DNA of 16,490 nt, taken from the NCBI GenBank assembly GCA_038258095.1, contig JBBSQE010000045.1, positions 1-16,490 on the forward strand. The letters are read 5' to 3'. The stretch is from JBBSQE01 sp038258095. GTDB lineage: Bacteria; Actinomycetota; Thermoleophilia; Solirubrobacterales; 70-9. The notes under the pieces are model-generated. The model had not been told where the DNA came from, searched no databases, and saw only the letters and a list, made by a program, of their open reading frames with translations. A program made the position numbers and the translations under genes. Shown one piece after another: positions 7,170-13,455 of this stretch (position 1 is the stretch's first letter; each line of letters opens with the position of its first letter).

Positions 7170-8635
7170 ATCGCGTCCTCGTCACCGGCGGCTCGGGCTT
7201 CATCGGCTCTCACGTAGTCGACGCGCTCGCCGAGGCGGGGATCGAGCCGCGGATCTACGACCTGCGTGAGTCCCCCCACCACGAGCCCGGCTCCGTCGAT
7301 ACCGCGATCGGCGACCTCTGTGACCGCGAAGGGCTGGAGCGTGCGATGGAGGGCTGCGACGCAGTCATCCACCTTGCCGCCTCGGCCGACGTGGGGATCG
7401 TGCTCGACGATCCCGTCGGCGCCGAGGAGGCCAATTCGCGCGGAACCCTGACCGTCCTCGAGGCTGCACGATCGACCGGGATCTCGCGGGTCGTCTACGG
7501 CAGCACGATCTGGGTCTACGGAGAATCGGGCGACGGCATCGTCGACGAGGCGACCCTGCTCGGCCTGCCGAAGCACCTCTACACGGCGACAAAGCTGGCG
7601 GGCGAGATGTACTGCACCTCCTATGCCGAGCTCTATGGGCTCGACTGCACGATCCTGCGGTTCGGGATCCCCTACGGCCCACGCGGGCGACCCGCGACCG
7701 TCATCCCCATCTTCGTGCGCAAGGCGCTCGCGGGCGAGCCCCTGACCCTGGCGGGCGACGGGATGCAGACGCGGCGCTTCGTCTACGTCGAGGACATCGC
7801 CGACGGCGTCGTGCGGGCGACCCTCGAGCCGAGCGCGGTGAACGGCGTCTACAACCTCTCGAGCGATGAGACGGTGACGATCCGGGACCTCGCAGAGACT
7901 GTCCGCGAGGTGCTCGGGGAGGTCGAGATCGTCTACGGGCCCGGGCGCACCGGGGACTTCGATGGCGCCCAGATCTCGAATCAGCGCGCTCGCGCTGACC
8001 TCGGCTGGGAGGCGAGCACGCCGATGAAGATCGGAGTCGAGCGCTATCTGAGCTGGCTGCAGGCAGAGCAGGAGGCCGAGGCCGTTGCCGTCGCTCCCGA
8101 GGCCGTTGCCGTCGCTCCGGTCGCCACAGCGGAGCAGCCGGCCGGCGCCCGCCCGACGCCCGCCCCAACCCGCGCGCTGACCGGCCCCAGCCGGGTTCGC
8201 AGGTCCGGACCCGCAGCGAAGCGAGCCGGCGTCAATCTGGCCCACTGGCTCACCGGACCGGCCGCCGTGGCCGCCTTCGCGTGCGCCGTCGGAACGATCG
8301 TGCCCTACCTCCTGGCCAAACGGCTCGACGAGTTCGATATCACCCAGGCTCATGCAATCGGGTTCACCACGATCTTCGCGACCCTCATCTGCCTTTCGGC
8401 GGCCCATGCGGCCTCGGCTCGCGATCTGCGCAAGGGTGCCTTGATCGGTTGGCTCATCTTCGGCTACACGGCGCTCTTCGTGCTCCCGTGGCCCAAGGGC
8501 AGGCTCGATCTCGCGCTCCCGGAGGTGCAGTCGCTCTTGATGAGCGCCGTCGGCACCGTGCTGGCGCTTTGCATCGCGGCGATCGTCAACCGGCGCCGTG
8601 CCCTCCTCTCACCTGCGCCCGAAGACGTCGTCTGA
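7166..8635 (+). CDS. NAD-dependent sugar epimerase/dehydratase fused to a C-terminal four-helix membrane domain
   Basis: Residues 1-300 of this 489-residue protein form an extended short-chain dehydrogenase/reductase of the nucleotide-sugar epimerase/dehydratase type. The dinucleotide motif is TGGSGFIG (7-14), with Asp32 at the usual NAD ribose position, HLAA at 69-72, Ser113/Thr114, the catalytic pair Tyr139 and Lys143 (YTATK), LRFGIPYGPRG (164-174) and RRFVYVEDIADG (203-214). A Pro/Ala-rich linker (about 304-355) contains two identical EAVAVAP units encoded by an exact tandem repeat. Residues about 365-475 hold four hydrophobic segments (365-384, 395-416, 424-442 and 458-474) and a basic end (NRRR, 475-478). 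The membrane part, with AxxIGFTTIFATL and an Arg/Asp loop, looks like the last helices of P-type cation ATPases, but that likeness is by eye. It forms an operon with the aminotransferase. The enzyme part is secure; the reaction and the role of the membrane part are not. Confidence 0.88.
   Translation: MNRVLVTGGSGFIGSHVVDALAEAGIEPRIYDLRESPHHEPGSVDTAIGDLCDREGLERAMEGCDAVIHLAASADVGIVLDDPVGAEEANSRGTLTVLEAARSTGISRVVYGSTIWVYGESGDGIVDEATLLGLPKHLYTATKLAGEMYCTSYAELYGLDCTILRFGIPYGPRGRPATVIPIFVRKALAGEPLTLAGDGMQTRRFVYVEDIADGVVRATLEPSAVNGVYNLSSDETVTIRDLAETVREVLGEVEIVYGPGRTGDFDGAQISNQRARADLGWEASTPMKIGVERYLSWLQAEQEAEAVAVAPEAVAVAPVATAEQPAGARPTPAPTRALTGPSRVRRSGPAAKRAGVNLAHWLTGPAAVAAFACAVGTIVPYLLAKRLDEFDITQAHAIGFTTIFATLICLSAAHAASARDLRKGALIGWLIFGYTALFVLPWPKGRLDLALPEVQSLLMSAVGTVLALCIAAIVNRRRALLSPAPEDVV
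8077..8118 (+). repeat. exact tandem repeat, 2 x 21 bp, in the epimerase linker
   Basis: Two adjacent identical 21-bp units, 8077-8097 and 8098-8118, encode the heptapeptide EAVAVAP twice. The match is perfect at DNA level and the length is a multiple of three, so the copy number can change without a frameshift. It lies between the enzyme and membrane parts of the protein and looks like a recent in-frame duplication that lengthened the linker. Confidence 0.85.
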
Positions 8636-8658
8636 GCGGCGCGAGCCCTGTGCTCAGA
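8631..8658. terminator. possible bidirectional hairpin between convergent genes
   Basis: The inverted repeat tctgagc (8631-8637) and gctcaga (8652-8658) has a 14-base interior that itself contains ggc-gcga-gcc. Both stop codons of the convergent epimerase and deacetylase genes lie inside the arms (TGA at 8633-8635, TCA at 8654-8656). The spacer between the two genes is only 18 bp. No T-run follows on either strand, so a factor-independent terminator is possible but weak. Confidence 0.35.
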
Positions 8659-9346
8659 GCGTCCGCGCCGGTAGTCCCCGCGCTTCGATCGTCTCGAGTA
8701 TCGGCTCCATCGCGGCGACCGTGTTCCGCCAGCAACCGGCCGCGCTGTAGTGATCCGCGTCGTGCAGGAGCAGGACGTCACCTCCGCGTAGGTCGGAGGT
8801 CACCTCGGATGCGATCGCCGTCGGCGTGATCTGTTTCCGCCAGTCGTGACCCCACCTGGACCACAGCAGAGGCCTCAACCGGTGCCGGCGAGTCAGTGCC
8901 AGCCCGGTGTGGCTGAAGATTCCATAGGGCGGCCGGTGATAGAGCGGTTTCACTCCAGTGGCGTCGGTGATCGCCACGACCCCGCGTACCAGGTCGTCCG
9001 CCAACTGGCGCCGTGTCAACCGGAGCTGGTTGCGATGGCGGTGGCAATGAAGCGCGATCCCGTGTCCGGCGGCGGCGATCTCGGCCGCGAGCTCGCGGTT
9101 GCGGTCGACCTGCTCGCCGACGAGAAAGAATGTCGCCTTGACTTCAGCGTCGGCTAGCCGTTCGAGTATCGCCGGGGTCCCCTCGGGGTGCGGGCCGTCA
9201 TCGAAGGTGAGGGCGATCGACGCCTGGTCATCGATCCGGCGGGGAACTCGAAGCGCGGCGGCCACGGGCGGGACGATCGGTGCGAGGGCGGGAGCGGCCC
9301 AGCCGACGGCGGCCAGTCCACCCGTTGCTAGCGGCAGCCTGAGCAT
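8654..9346 (-). CDS. polysaccharide deacetylase (NodB homology domain), membrane-anchored or secreted
   Basis: This 230-residue protein has a hydrophobic N-terminal segment (about 5-32), probably a signal peptide or anchor, then a NodB domain (carbohydrate esterase family 4). The motifs appear in order: LTFDDGPHP (46-54) with Asp49 as the expected base and Asp50 as a metal ligand; HCHRH (100-104), where His100 and His104 would complete the metal triad (the usual Ser/Thr after the first His is Cys); RPPYG (138-142); GHDW (166-169); and LLLHD (192-196) with His195 as the expected acid. Family members remove acetyl or similar groups from chitin-like polymers, peptidoglycan or surface glycans. 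The start is an ATG with no good ribosome binding site. Only 12 bases separate it from the start of the divergent transporter gene, so each gene's promoter must lie largely inside the other. Confidence 0.85.
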   Translation of the reverse strand: MLRLPLATGGLAAVGWAAPALAPIVPPVAAALRVPRRIDDQASIALTFDDGPHPEGTPAILERLADAEVKATFFLVGEQVDRNRELAAEIAAAGHGIALHCHRHRNQLRLTRRQLADDLVRGVVAITDATGVKPLYHRPPYGIFSHTGLALTRRHRLRPLLWSRWGHDWRKQITPTAIASEVTSDLRGGDVLLLHDADHYSAAGCWRNTVAAMEPILETIEARGLPARTL

Positions 9347-9354
9347 GGGGGTGA
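9347..9354 (+). promoter_or_regulatory. ribosome binding site of the transporter in a 12-bp divergent gap
   Basis: The bases gggggtga end 4 bases before the ATG at 9359. They resemble the canonical Shine-Dalgarno core and support this start. They fill most of the 12-bp space between two divergent start codons. On the minus strand a TACCAT hexamer (rc of 9359-9364) overlaps the transporter start and could be a -10 element for the deacetylase, but no matching -35 is clear. Confidence 0.5.
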
Positions 9355-9358
9355 GCCG

Positions 9359-10306
9359 ATGGTAGACGGGCAGATTCCGCTAGGGGTCGCCCTCGCCCTC
9401 GCTGCGGCCGCTTGTTTTGAGACGGGCTACGTCCTCCAGGCTCTCGAGGCCCGCCGGTCGCCCGCCCGCGCCGCCCTGCGCTGGGCGCTGTTCGCCTACC
9501 TGGTCCGCCGGCGACTGTGGGTCGCGGGCATAGGGCTCTCGCTGATCGGCTGGCCCCTGCAGATCCTCGCTCTGGATCACGCGCCCCTGAGCTTGGTCCA
9601 ACCGACGCTGGCCGTCGGCCTGCTGGGATTGCTGGCGCTCGGCTCGAGGGTTCTCGGCGAGCGGGTCGGGACCCGGGAGGTGGTCGCGGCGCTGGTGATC
9701 ATCGCCTCACTGAGCGTGGTGGTCTGGGCCGCGCCCCCCGAGCTCGGCGAGGTGACGCGCGGTCCGGGCCTTGTGACCGCCGTCGCCGTCCTCATCGCGG
9801 CGACGATCGCTCCCTTCGCCTTCAATGCCCTCCGCGGCGCTGCTCCGATCGCCTTCCTGGTCGGAGCGGTAGGGGCCGCCGACGGGCTGGCGGCGTTCGT
9901 CGCGAAGCTCGTGGCCGAGGATAGCTCGGCGGGGGCGTGGGGCGCCGCGGCAGCTTGGGTCGGGCTGGTCGGCGCTGTCGTCGCTCTCGGCCTGCTCAGT
10001 GAGACGAGTGCCCTGCAACGGGCGCCCGCCACGAGGGTCGCTCCGGTGGTGTTGTGCATGCAGATCGCGATCCCGGTTCTGTTGGCGCCGCTCATCGGCG
10101 GCGAGGACTGGGGACAGACCCCCCTTGGGGGCGTGGTGCTGGCCGCCGCCCTGGCGGCAGCCGTTGCCGCCGTCGCTGTCCTTGCCGCGTCGCCGGCGGT
10201 CGCCGGGGTGGTCGCGGGTGGGGCGGGTGCGGGTGGAGAGGGCTCGGGTGGGGCGGGTGCGGACCCGACGGTCAGCGGGCGGGGTTCGCCTCCCGTGCCA
10301 GATTGA
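9359..10306 (+). CDS. DMT/EamA-like multi-pass membrane transporter
   Basis: This 315-residue integral membrane protein has about nine to ten hydrophobic segments between residues 8 and 285. The pattern fits the drug/metabolite transporter superfamily, with two repeats of five helices. The first repeat ends in the characteristic stretch LDHAPLSLVQPTLAVGLLGLLALGSRVLGERVG (about 72-104), where one helix of substrate-site residues is followed by a Gly-Glu-Arg turn. The second half has the matching SETSALQRAPATRVAPVVLCMQIAIPVLLAP segment (about 214-244). The substrate cannot be deduced; relatives export amino acids, nucleosides, lipids or drugs. The tail after residue 280 is Gly/Ala-rich and is encoded by a G-rich direct repeat. 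The last 35 bases overlap the 3' end of the convergent glycosyltransferase gene. Confidence 0.75.
   Translation: MVDGQIPLGVALALAAAACFETGYVLQALEARRSPARAALRWALFAYLVRRRLWVAGIGLSLIGWPLQILALDHAPLSLVQPTLAVGLLGLLALGSRVLGERVGTREVVAALVIIASLSVVVWAAPPELGEVTRGPGLVTAVAVLIAATIAPFAFNALRGAAPIAFLVGAVGAADGLAAFVAKLVAEDSSAGAWGAAAAWVGLVGAVVALGLLSETSALQRAPATRVAPVVLCMQIAIPVLLAPLIGGEDWGQTPLGGVVLAAALAAAVAAVAVLAASPAVAGVVAGGAGAGGEGSGGAGADPTVSGRGSPPVPD
10215..10262 (+). repeat. 30-bp-period G-rich direct repeat with two G-quadruplex motifs
   Basis: The 18-mer cgggtggggcgggtgcgg occurs exactly at 10215-10232 and 10245-10262, a period of 30 bases (10 codons). It contains two canonical four-run G motifs: 10216-10233 with loops of 1, 1 and 3, and 10240-10257 with loops of 3, 1 and 1. 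Both are on the coding strand of the transporter, so they are present in its mRNA about 50-90 bases before the stop. They lie just outside the overlap with the convergent gene. Encoded residues are Gly/Ala-rich (GGAGAGGEG). Confidence 0.7.
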
Positions 10307-11384
10307 GAACCGCTCCGGCCGCGGTCGGCAGGCGGGCGAAGGAGTCATCCGGACTTCCGGGATCGCCGAGCGCACGATGCAGTCCGAGGCGCAGCGATTC
10401 CTGATCGGTCGCGACCTCGGCCAGCCCGTGCTCGGCGAAGGCCCTGTTGTTGACGCGGATGTGGGCCCGGCCCCAGCCGAAGGAGATCACGCGGCATCCG
10501 CGCATGATCGCTTCGAGCACCGTCAGACCCGCCGTCGAGTGGATCAACACATCGGCCGCCGCGAGCAGTTCGCTCATCTGCTCGGTGAAGCCCATCACGA
10601 CTACTCGGTCATTGCCGCCGAATCGCCGGGTCAGCTCGGTGAGGACACGCTCGTTTCGCCCGCAGAGGCAGACAACGGTGACGCCGGGCTCCCCCAGGGC
10701 GACCTCGGTGGCTCCGGCCAGGTCGCCGACGGCCCAGCCTCCACCTGAGACGACAACGATCGGCCCCTCGTCCGGGAGCCCGAGGTCGGCCCGGGCCGCG
10801 CCAGGTTCACACGGCATATAGAACTCGGGCGAGGTCAGCCCGCGGACGCACTCGATCCTGCTGCGAGGAGCGATGCGCCGCACCTCGGCCTCGGATTCTG
10901 GATGGGTGATCAGATGCAGATCGACCGCGGGGTGGGCCCAGTAGGCAAGTGCCGCGAGATCGGTGATCGCCGAGACCACCGGAATGGGGAGTCTCCCCTG
11001 GGCGCGCAACCAACCGAGGGCCTCGGTTGATCCCGGATAGGTGGAGACGACGACGTTGGGCGCCCGGGCGGCGACGGCGGGGCCGATCCTCCGGCCGGCC
11101 AGACGACCACTGATGACCTTGGCCAGGCGCCGGGTGGGACGCAGATCGGTGATCAGCCGGTACTCGAGATCGAAGATCCGGTTACCCCACGCCGACTCGA
11201 ACCGAGAGCCCTCCCGCACCAGCCGTTCGATCGGGCCACCGACGATGGCGAGCGAATCGACGATCTCGACCTGCGCCTTTGGCTCGAGATCGCGGATCCC
11301 CTCGGCGAGCACGCGCGCTGGGAGGTCATGCCCCTCCCCGATCGAGGCCGAGAGGATGAGGACACGGGACGGATCGGCGCTCAC
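10272..11384 (-). CDS. MGDG-synthase/MurG-like glycosyltransferase (GT28 type)
   Basis: This 370-residue GT-B protein has the signature of the monogalactosyldiacylglycerol synthase and processive diacylglycerol glucosyltransferase group, related to MurG. The N-terminal acceptor half has SASIGEGHDLPARVLA (12-26), IVDSL (41-45) and VVVSTYPGSTEAL (111-123), and SAITDLAALAYWAHPAVDLHL (138-158) matches the D-x-x-x-x-x-W loop of that group. The donor half has VVVSGGGWAVGDL (210-222) and DVLIHSTAGLTVLEAI (278-293), the usual sugar-nucleotide site. It probably adds a sugar from UDP-sugar to a membrane lipid at the inner face. The start is GTG without a Shine-Dalgarno sequence. A TATCCT hexamer sits 7 bases ahead, so the mRNA may be leaderless. 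Its 3' end overlaps the convergent transporter by 35 bp. The lipid acceptor is not proven. Confidence 0.82.
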   Translation of the reverse strand: MSADPSRVLILSASIGEGHDLPARVLAEGIRDLEPKAQVEIVDSLAIVGGPIERLVREGSRFESAWGNRIFDLEYRLITDLRPTRRLAKVISGRLAGRRIGPAVAARAPNVVVSTYPGSTEALGWLRAQGRLPIPVVSAITDLAALAYWAHPAVDLHLITHPESEAEVRRIAPRSRIECVRGLTSPEFYMPCEPGAARADLGLPDEGPIVVVSGGGWAVGDLAGATEVALGEPGVTVVCLCGRNERVLTELTRRFGGNDRVVVMGFTEQMSELLAAADVLIHSTAGLTVLEAIMRGCRVISFGWGRAHIRVNNRAFAEHGLAEVATDQESLRLGLHRALGDPGSPDDSFARLPTAAGAVLNLAREANPAR

Positions 11385-11391
11385 CCGCCCG

Positions 11392-11397
11392 AGGATA
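11392..11397 (-). promoter_or_regulatory. possible -10 element for a leaderless glycosyltransferase mRNA
   Basis: On the minus strand TATCCT ends 7 bases before the GTG start at 11384. This is the distance expected when transcription begins at the start codon itself, and there is no ribosome binding site. TAnnnT hexamers in this place are common at leaderless actinobacterial genes. No good -35 is visible, so this is weak. Confidence 0.3.
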
Positions 11398-11597
11398 TTC
11401 CCCGTCGGTCATTCGCTCGTTCGAGGCCGGGCCGGAGGGTCTTGACGTGATCTGTATCGGCGTTCGCAAGCCGAAGTAGGGCGACGCCGAGCGGTTCGTG
11501 GATTTCTGGGAGTGATCAGCCAGACACGTCGCTCGACGATCAGGGCTCGGGTTCTCCCGGCCGAGGCGGACGGTCCCACGTTCCCCCCACGAACGAC

Positions 11598-11627
11598 AAG
11601 CGGCGGCCCCGTCCGGGGCCGCCGCTT
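11598..11627 (-). terminator. strong GC hairpin, likely end of the two-component operon
   Basis: A perfect 13-bp stem (aagcggcggcccc at 11598-11610 pairing with 11615-11627) closes a 4-base loop. It lies about 48 bases past the stop of the small secreted gene. No clear T-run follows on the minus strand (gtcgttcg), as is common for actinobacterial hairpin terminators. The stem is certain; the function is probable. Confidence 0.6.
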
Positions 11628-11634
11628 GATCGAG

Positions 11635-11655
11635 CCGTTCCCGGATTCGGAACGG
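11635..11655 (-). terminator. second, smaller hairpin upstream of the main terminator
   Basis: ccgttcc (11635-11641) pairs with ggaacgg (11649-11655) around a 7-base loop, beginning 20 bases after the stop of the small secreted gene. Together with the 13-bp hairpin it makes a tandem pair, which suggests a reinforced stop or a 3' end-protecting structure. Confidence 0.4.
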
Positions 11656-11674
11656 AGCTCGCAACGCCGGCGAG

Positions 11675-12028
11675 CTACTTCGCGGGTGCGCCGTTCGGCG
11701 CTTCGTCGGCGTGTCCGCCGGGCCCGTCGTTGTTGGGAGCCTCGGACCCCGACTCGTCGCCGGGCTTCTCGCCGGTGTCGGGACCGGACTGATCGCCCTG
11801 CTGGACGTTGTCGGTATCCGGACCTGACTTGCTGTCGGCGGCTTCGCCTCTGTCCGGGGCCTCCGTTCCGGCCTGCTCCCCCGACTGCTCGCCCTGCGTC
11901 GCACCGGGGGTGTTCTGAGCGGGCTGGGCATGATTGCCGGTACCTCCGGCCGCCAGCGCCGAACCGCCGAGGGCGAGAGCGCCCAGGGCCGCCAGGGTCA
12001 GCACCGATTTCTTGATCTTGTTCTTCAC
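11675..12028 (-). CDS. small secreted, acidic, low-complexity protein coupled to the histidine kinase
   Basis: This 117-residue protein starts at a GTG with AGAAGGAG 5 bases ahead, a strong ribosome binding site inside the kinase's last codons. Residues 1-26 are a textbook Sec signal peptide: basic KNKIKK, hydrophobic core 9-22 and cleavage after SALA. The mature part, about 90 residues, has almost no hydrophobic or aromatic residues. It is rich in Gly, Asp, Glu, Gln, Pro, Asn and Ala, contains SGPDT twice, and ends in NDGPGGHADEAPNGAPAK. It is expected to be disordered and acidic outside the membrane. Its start overlaps the kinase stop by GTGA, so it is made together with the kinase. It could be a secreted accessory of the sensor, a cation-binding protein or a cell-wall spacer. 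I do not recognise a named family. Confidence 0.75.
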   Translation of the reverse strand: MKNKIKKSVLTLAALGALALGGSALAAGGTGNHAQPAQNTPGATQGEQSGEQAGTEAPDRGEAADSKSGPDTDNVQQGDQSGPDTGEKPGDESGSEAPNNDGPGGHADEAPNGAPAK

Positions 12029-13455
12029 TTTGACTCCTTCTGGTTGGAACGTCGTTTACCTGAGGGCGAATCTAGGTCGGCCGAATGACACGGCTGTGAC
12101 AGCGGCAGGCGCAGGACGATGCGGGCGCCGGGACCGGCCGGCGAGATGGTTGCCTCGCCCCCGTGCGCACGGGCGATGGCGCGGACGATCGGCAACCCGA
12201 GCCCGGCCCCGCCACGCCTGCGCGCAGGGTCGGCGCGAGTGAATCGCTCGAACGCCGTGGCGAGGAACTCGCGAGGGAATCCGCTGCCCTGGTCCGATAT
12301 CGAGAGGACCAGTGCCTCGTCATCGGTCTCCACCCCGACCACGGTCGTGCCACTCCCGTGCCGGAGTGAGTTGTCGATCAGATTCCCGACGGCTTGGCGG
12401 ATTCGCAGCGGGTCGAGCTCGGCGCGCTGATCCTCGGGGGATTGGAGCTCAACCGCTCTTCCGGCCGCGGTCGCCCGATCGTCGTAGCGCGCAATGACAG
12501 TCTCGAGCAGCCCGCGAACGTCGGTTGCCTGAGGCCTCACCTCGAGGGCGCCGTCCTCCGAGCGGGCGATCAGCAGCAGATCCTCGGACAGCCGGACGAG
12601 CTGGTCGACCTCCTCGGCGGCGCTCGTCAGCGCCGCGCGGGTCGGCTCGTCGTAGCCTTCCCCCCTGAGCGTCACCTCGAGCTCAGCCTTCAGGACGGCG
12701 AGCGGCGTCCGAAGCTCATGGCTCGCATCGGCGGTGAAGGCCCGCTCACGGGCGAACGACGCCTCGAGGCGGGCGAGCATCGCGTTCAGGGTCTCACCGA
12801 GGCGCCGAATCTCGTCGTTGGCATCAGGTATCGGCAGGCGCTCACCGTCGTGCTCGAAGGTGATCTGGTCGGCGCGCCGGCGCAGGCCCTCGACCGGGGC
12901 CAGACCGGCTGAGGCCAGCAGATATCCGAGCCCGGAGGCAAGCAGGACGGCAATCGGAGCGCCGATCGCGAATGCTCCGAGCAGACCGTTGAGGGCATCC
13001 TCCCGTTCACTGGTCGCGGCGCCGACGACAACCACCAGGTGCGTTCCCTGGGCCGTGACCGGGGTCGCCAGCAACCGGGCACTCCCTTCGATGCCCCCAA
13101 CCGTCTGGTTGCCCAGGATCGTGGCAGCGCGAAGGCTCCGAATCCGCTGCACATCGAGCGCCGAGAGCCTTGCGCCGGGGGTCGAGTCGACGACCCTCCC
13201 CGATCGGGTCAGGACCTGGGCGAAGCTCTCACCCGATTCGGTGAGCCTGCTGGACCCACCCTGAGCCAGACCGGAATCCGCCTGGGCCACCAGGGCAGCG
13301 ACGTCGTCGGCGCGGGACCGCAACCCACTGTCGATCGACGCGTCGAGGCTCGACTCGAGCCGCAGATAGAGAAATGCGCCAACCAAGGCCAGGACCAGGG
13401 CCATTGCCGATGCGAACGCTGCCGTCAACCGAACCCGGATGGGAAACCGCTTCAT
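12025..13455 (-). CDS. sensor histidine kinase, OmpR-partner (HAMP-HisKA-HATPase) type
   Basis: This 476-residue kinase has transmembrane helices at about 11-32 and 158-183 around an extracellular sensor of about 125 residues. A HAMP region (about 184-236) follows, then HisKA with FTADASHELRTPLAVLKAELE (240-260), phosphoacceptor His246, and an ATPase domain: N-box NLIDNSLRHG (358-367), G1 DQGSG (388-392) and G2 GGAGLGLPIV (415-424). It should autophosphorylate at the inner membrane face and pass phosphate to the adjacent regulator. The chosen ATG at 13455 overlaps the regulator stop by ATGA, and AGGAGG directly precedes it. A longer frame from further upstream (13710) would add 85 residues read out of frame through the regulator and is rejected. 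A basic 24-residue tail (SQPCHSAD...QKESK) extends past the ATPase domain; its codons carry the ribosome binding site of the next gene. The signal is unknown. Confidence 0.93.
   Translation of the reverse strand: MKRFPIRVRLTAAFASAMALVLALVGAFLYLRLESSLDASIDSGLRSRADDVAALVAQADSGLAQGGSSRLTESGESFAQVLTRSGRVVDSTPGARLSALDVQRIRSLRAATILGNQTVGGIEGSARLLATPVTAQGTHLVVVVGAATSEREDALNGLLGAFAIGAPIAVLLASGLGYLLASAGLAPVEGLRRRADQITFEHDGERLPIPDANDEIRRLGETLNAMLARLEASFARERAFTADASHELRTPLAVLKAELEVTLRGEGYDEPTRAALTSAAEEVDQLVRLSEDLLLIARSEDGALEVRPQATDVRGLLETVIARYDDRATAAGRAVELQSPEDQRAELDPLRIRQAVGNLIDNSLRHGSGTTVVGVETDDEALVLSISDQGSGFPREFLATAFERFTRADPARRRGGAGLGLPIVRAIARAHGGEATISPAGPGARIVLRLPLSQPCHSADLDSPSGKRRSNQKESK

Larger units (their letters stand above)
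11385..11674. other. 290-bp region without a supported gene
   Basis: This stretch lies between the start of the glycosyltransferase and the stop of the small secreted protein, both on the minus strand. Its right part holds two hairpins that probably end the two-component transcript. Its left part must hold the glycosyltransferase promoter. The middle (11430-11520) shows short frames broken by stops and nothing I can support as coding. Confidence 0.5.

Noticed and set aside
7118..8407. Long antisense frame opposite the epimerase
   Set aside because: Same reason: it mirrors a recognised gene, shows no domain, and is a by-product of GC-biased codons.
11430..11436. TTGACG as a plus-strand -35 promoter element
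   Set aside because: No -10 at a suitable distance, and it would point into the 3' end of a convergent gene with nothing to transcribe.
11430..11520. Possible remnant of a plus-strand coding sequence
   Set aside because: Short stretches look coding-like but are broken by stops within about 20 codons and match no family I can name.
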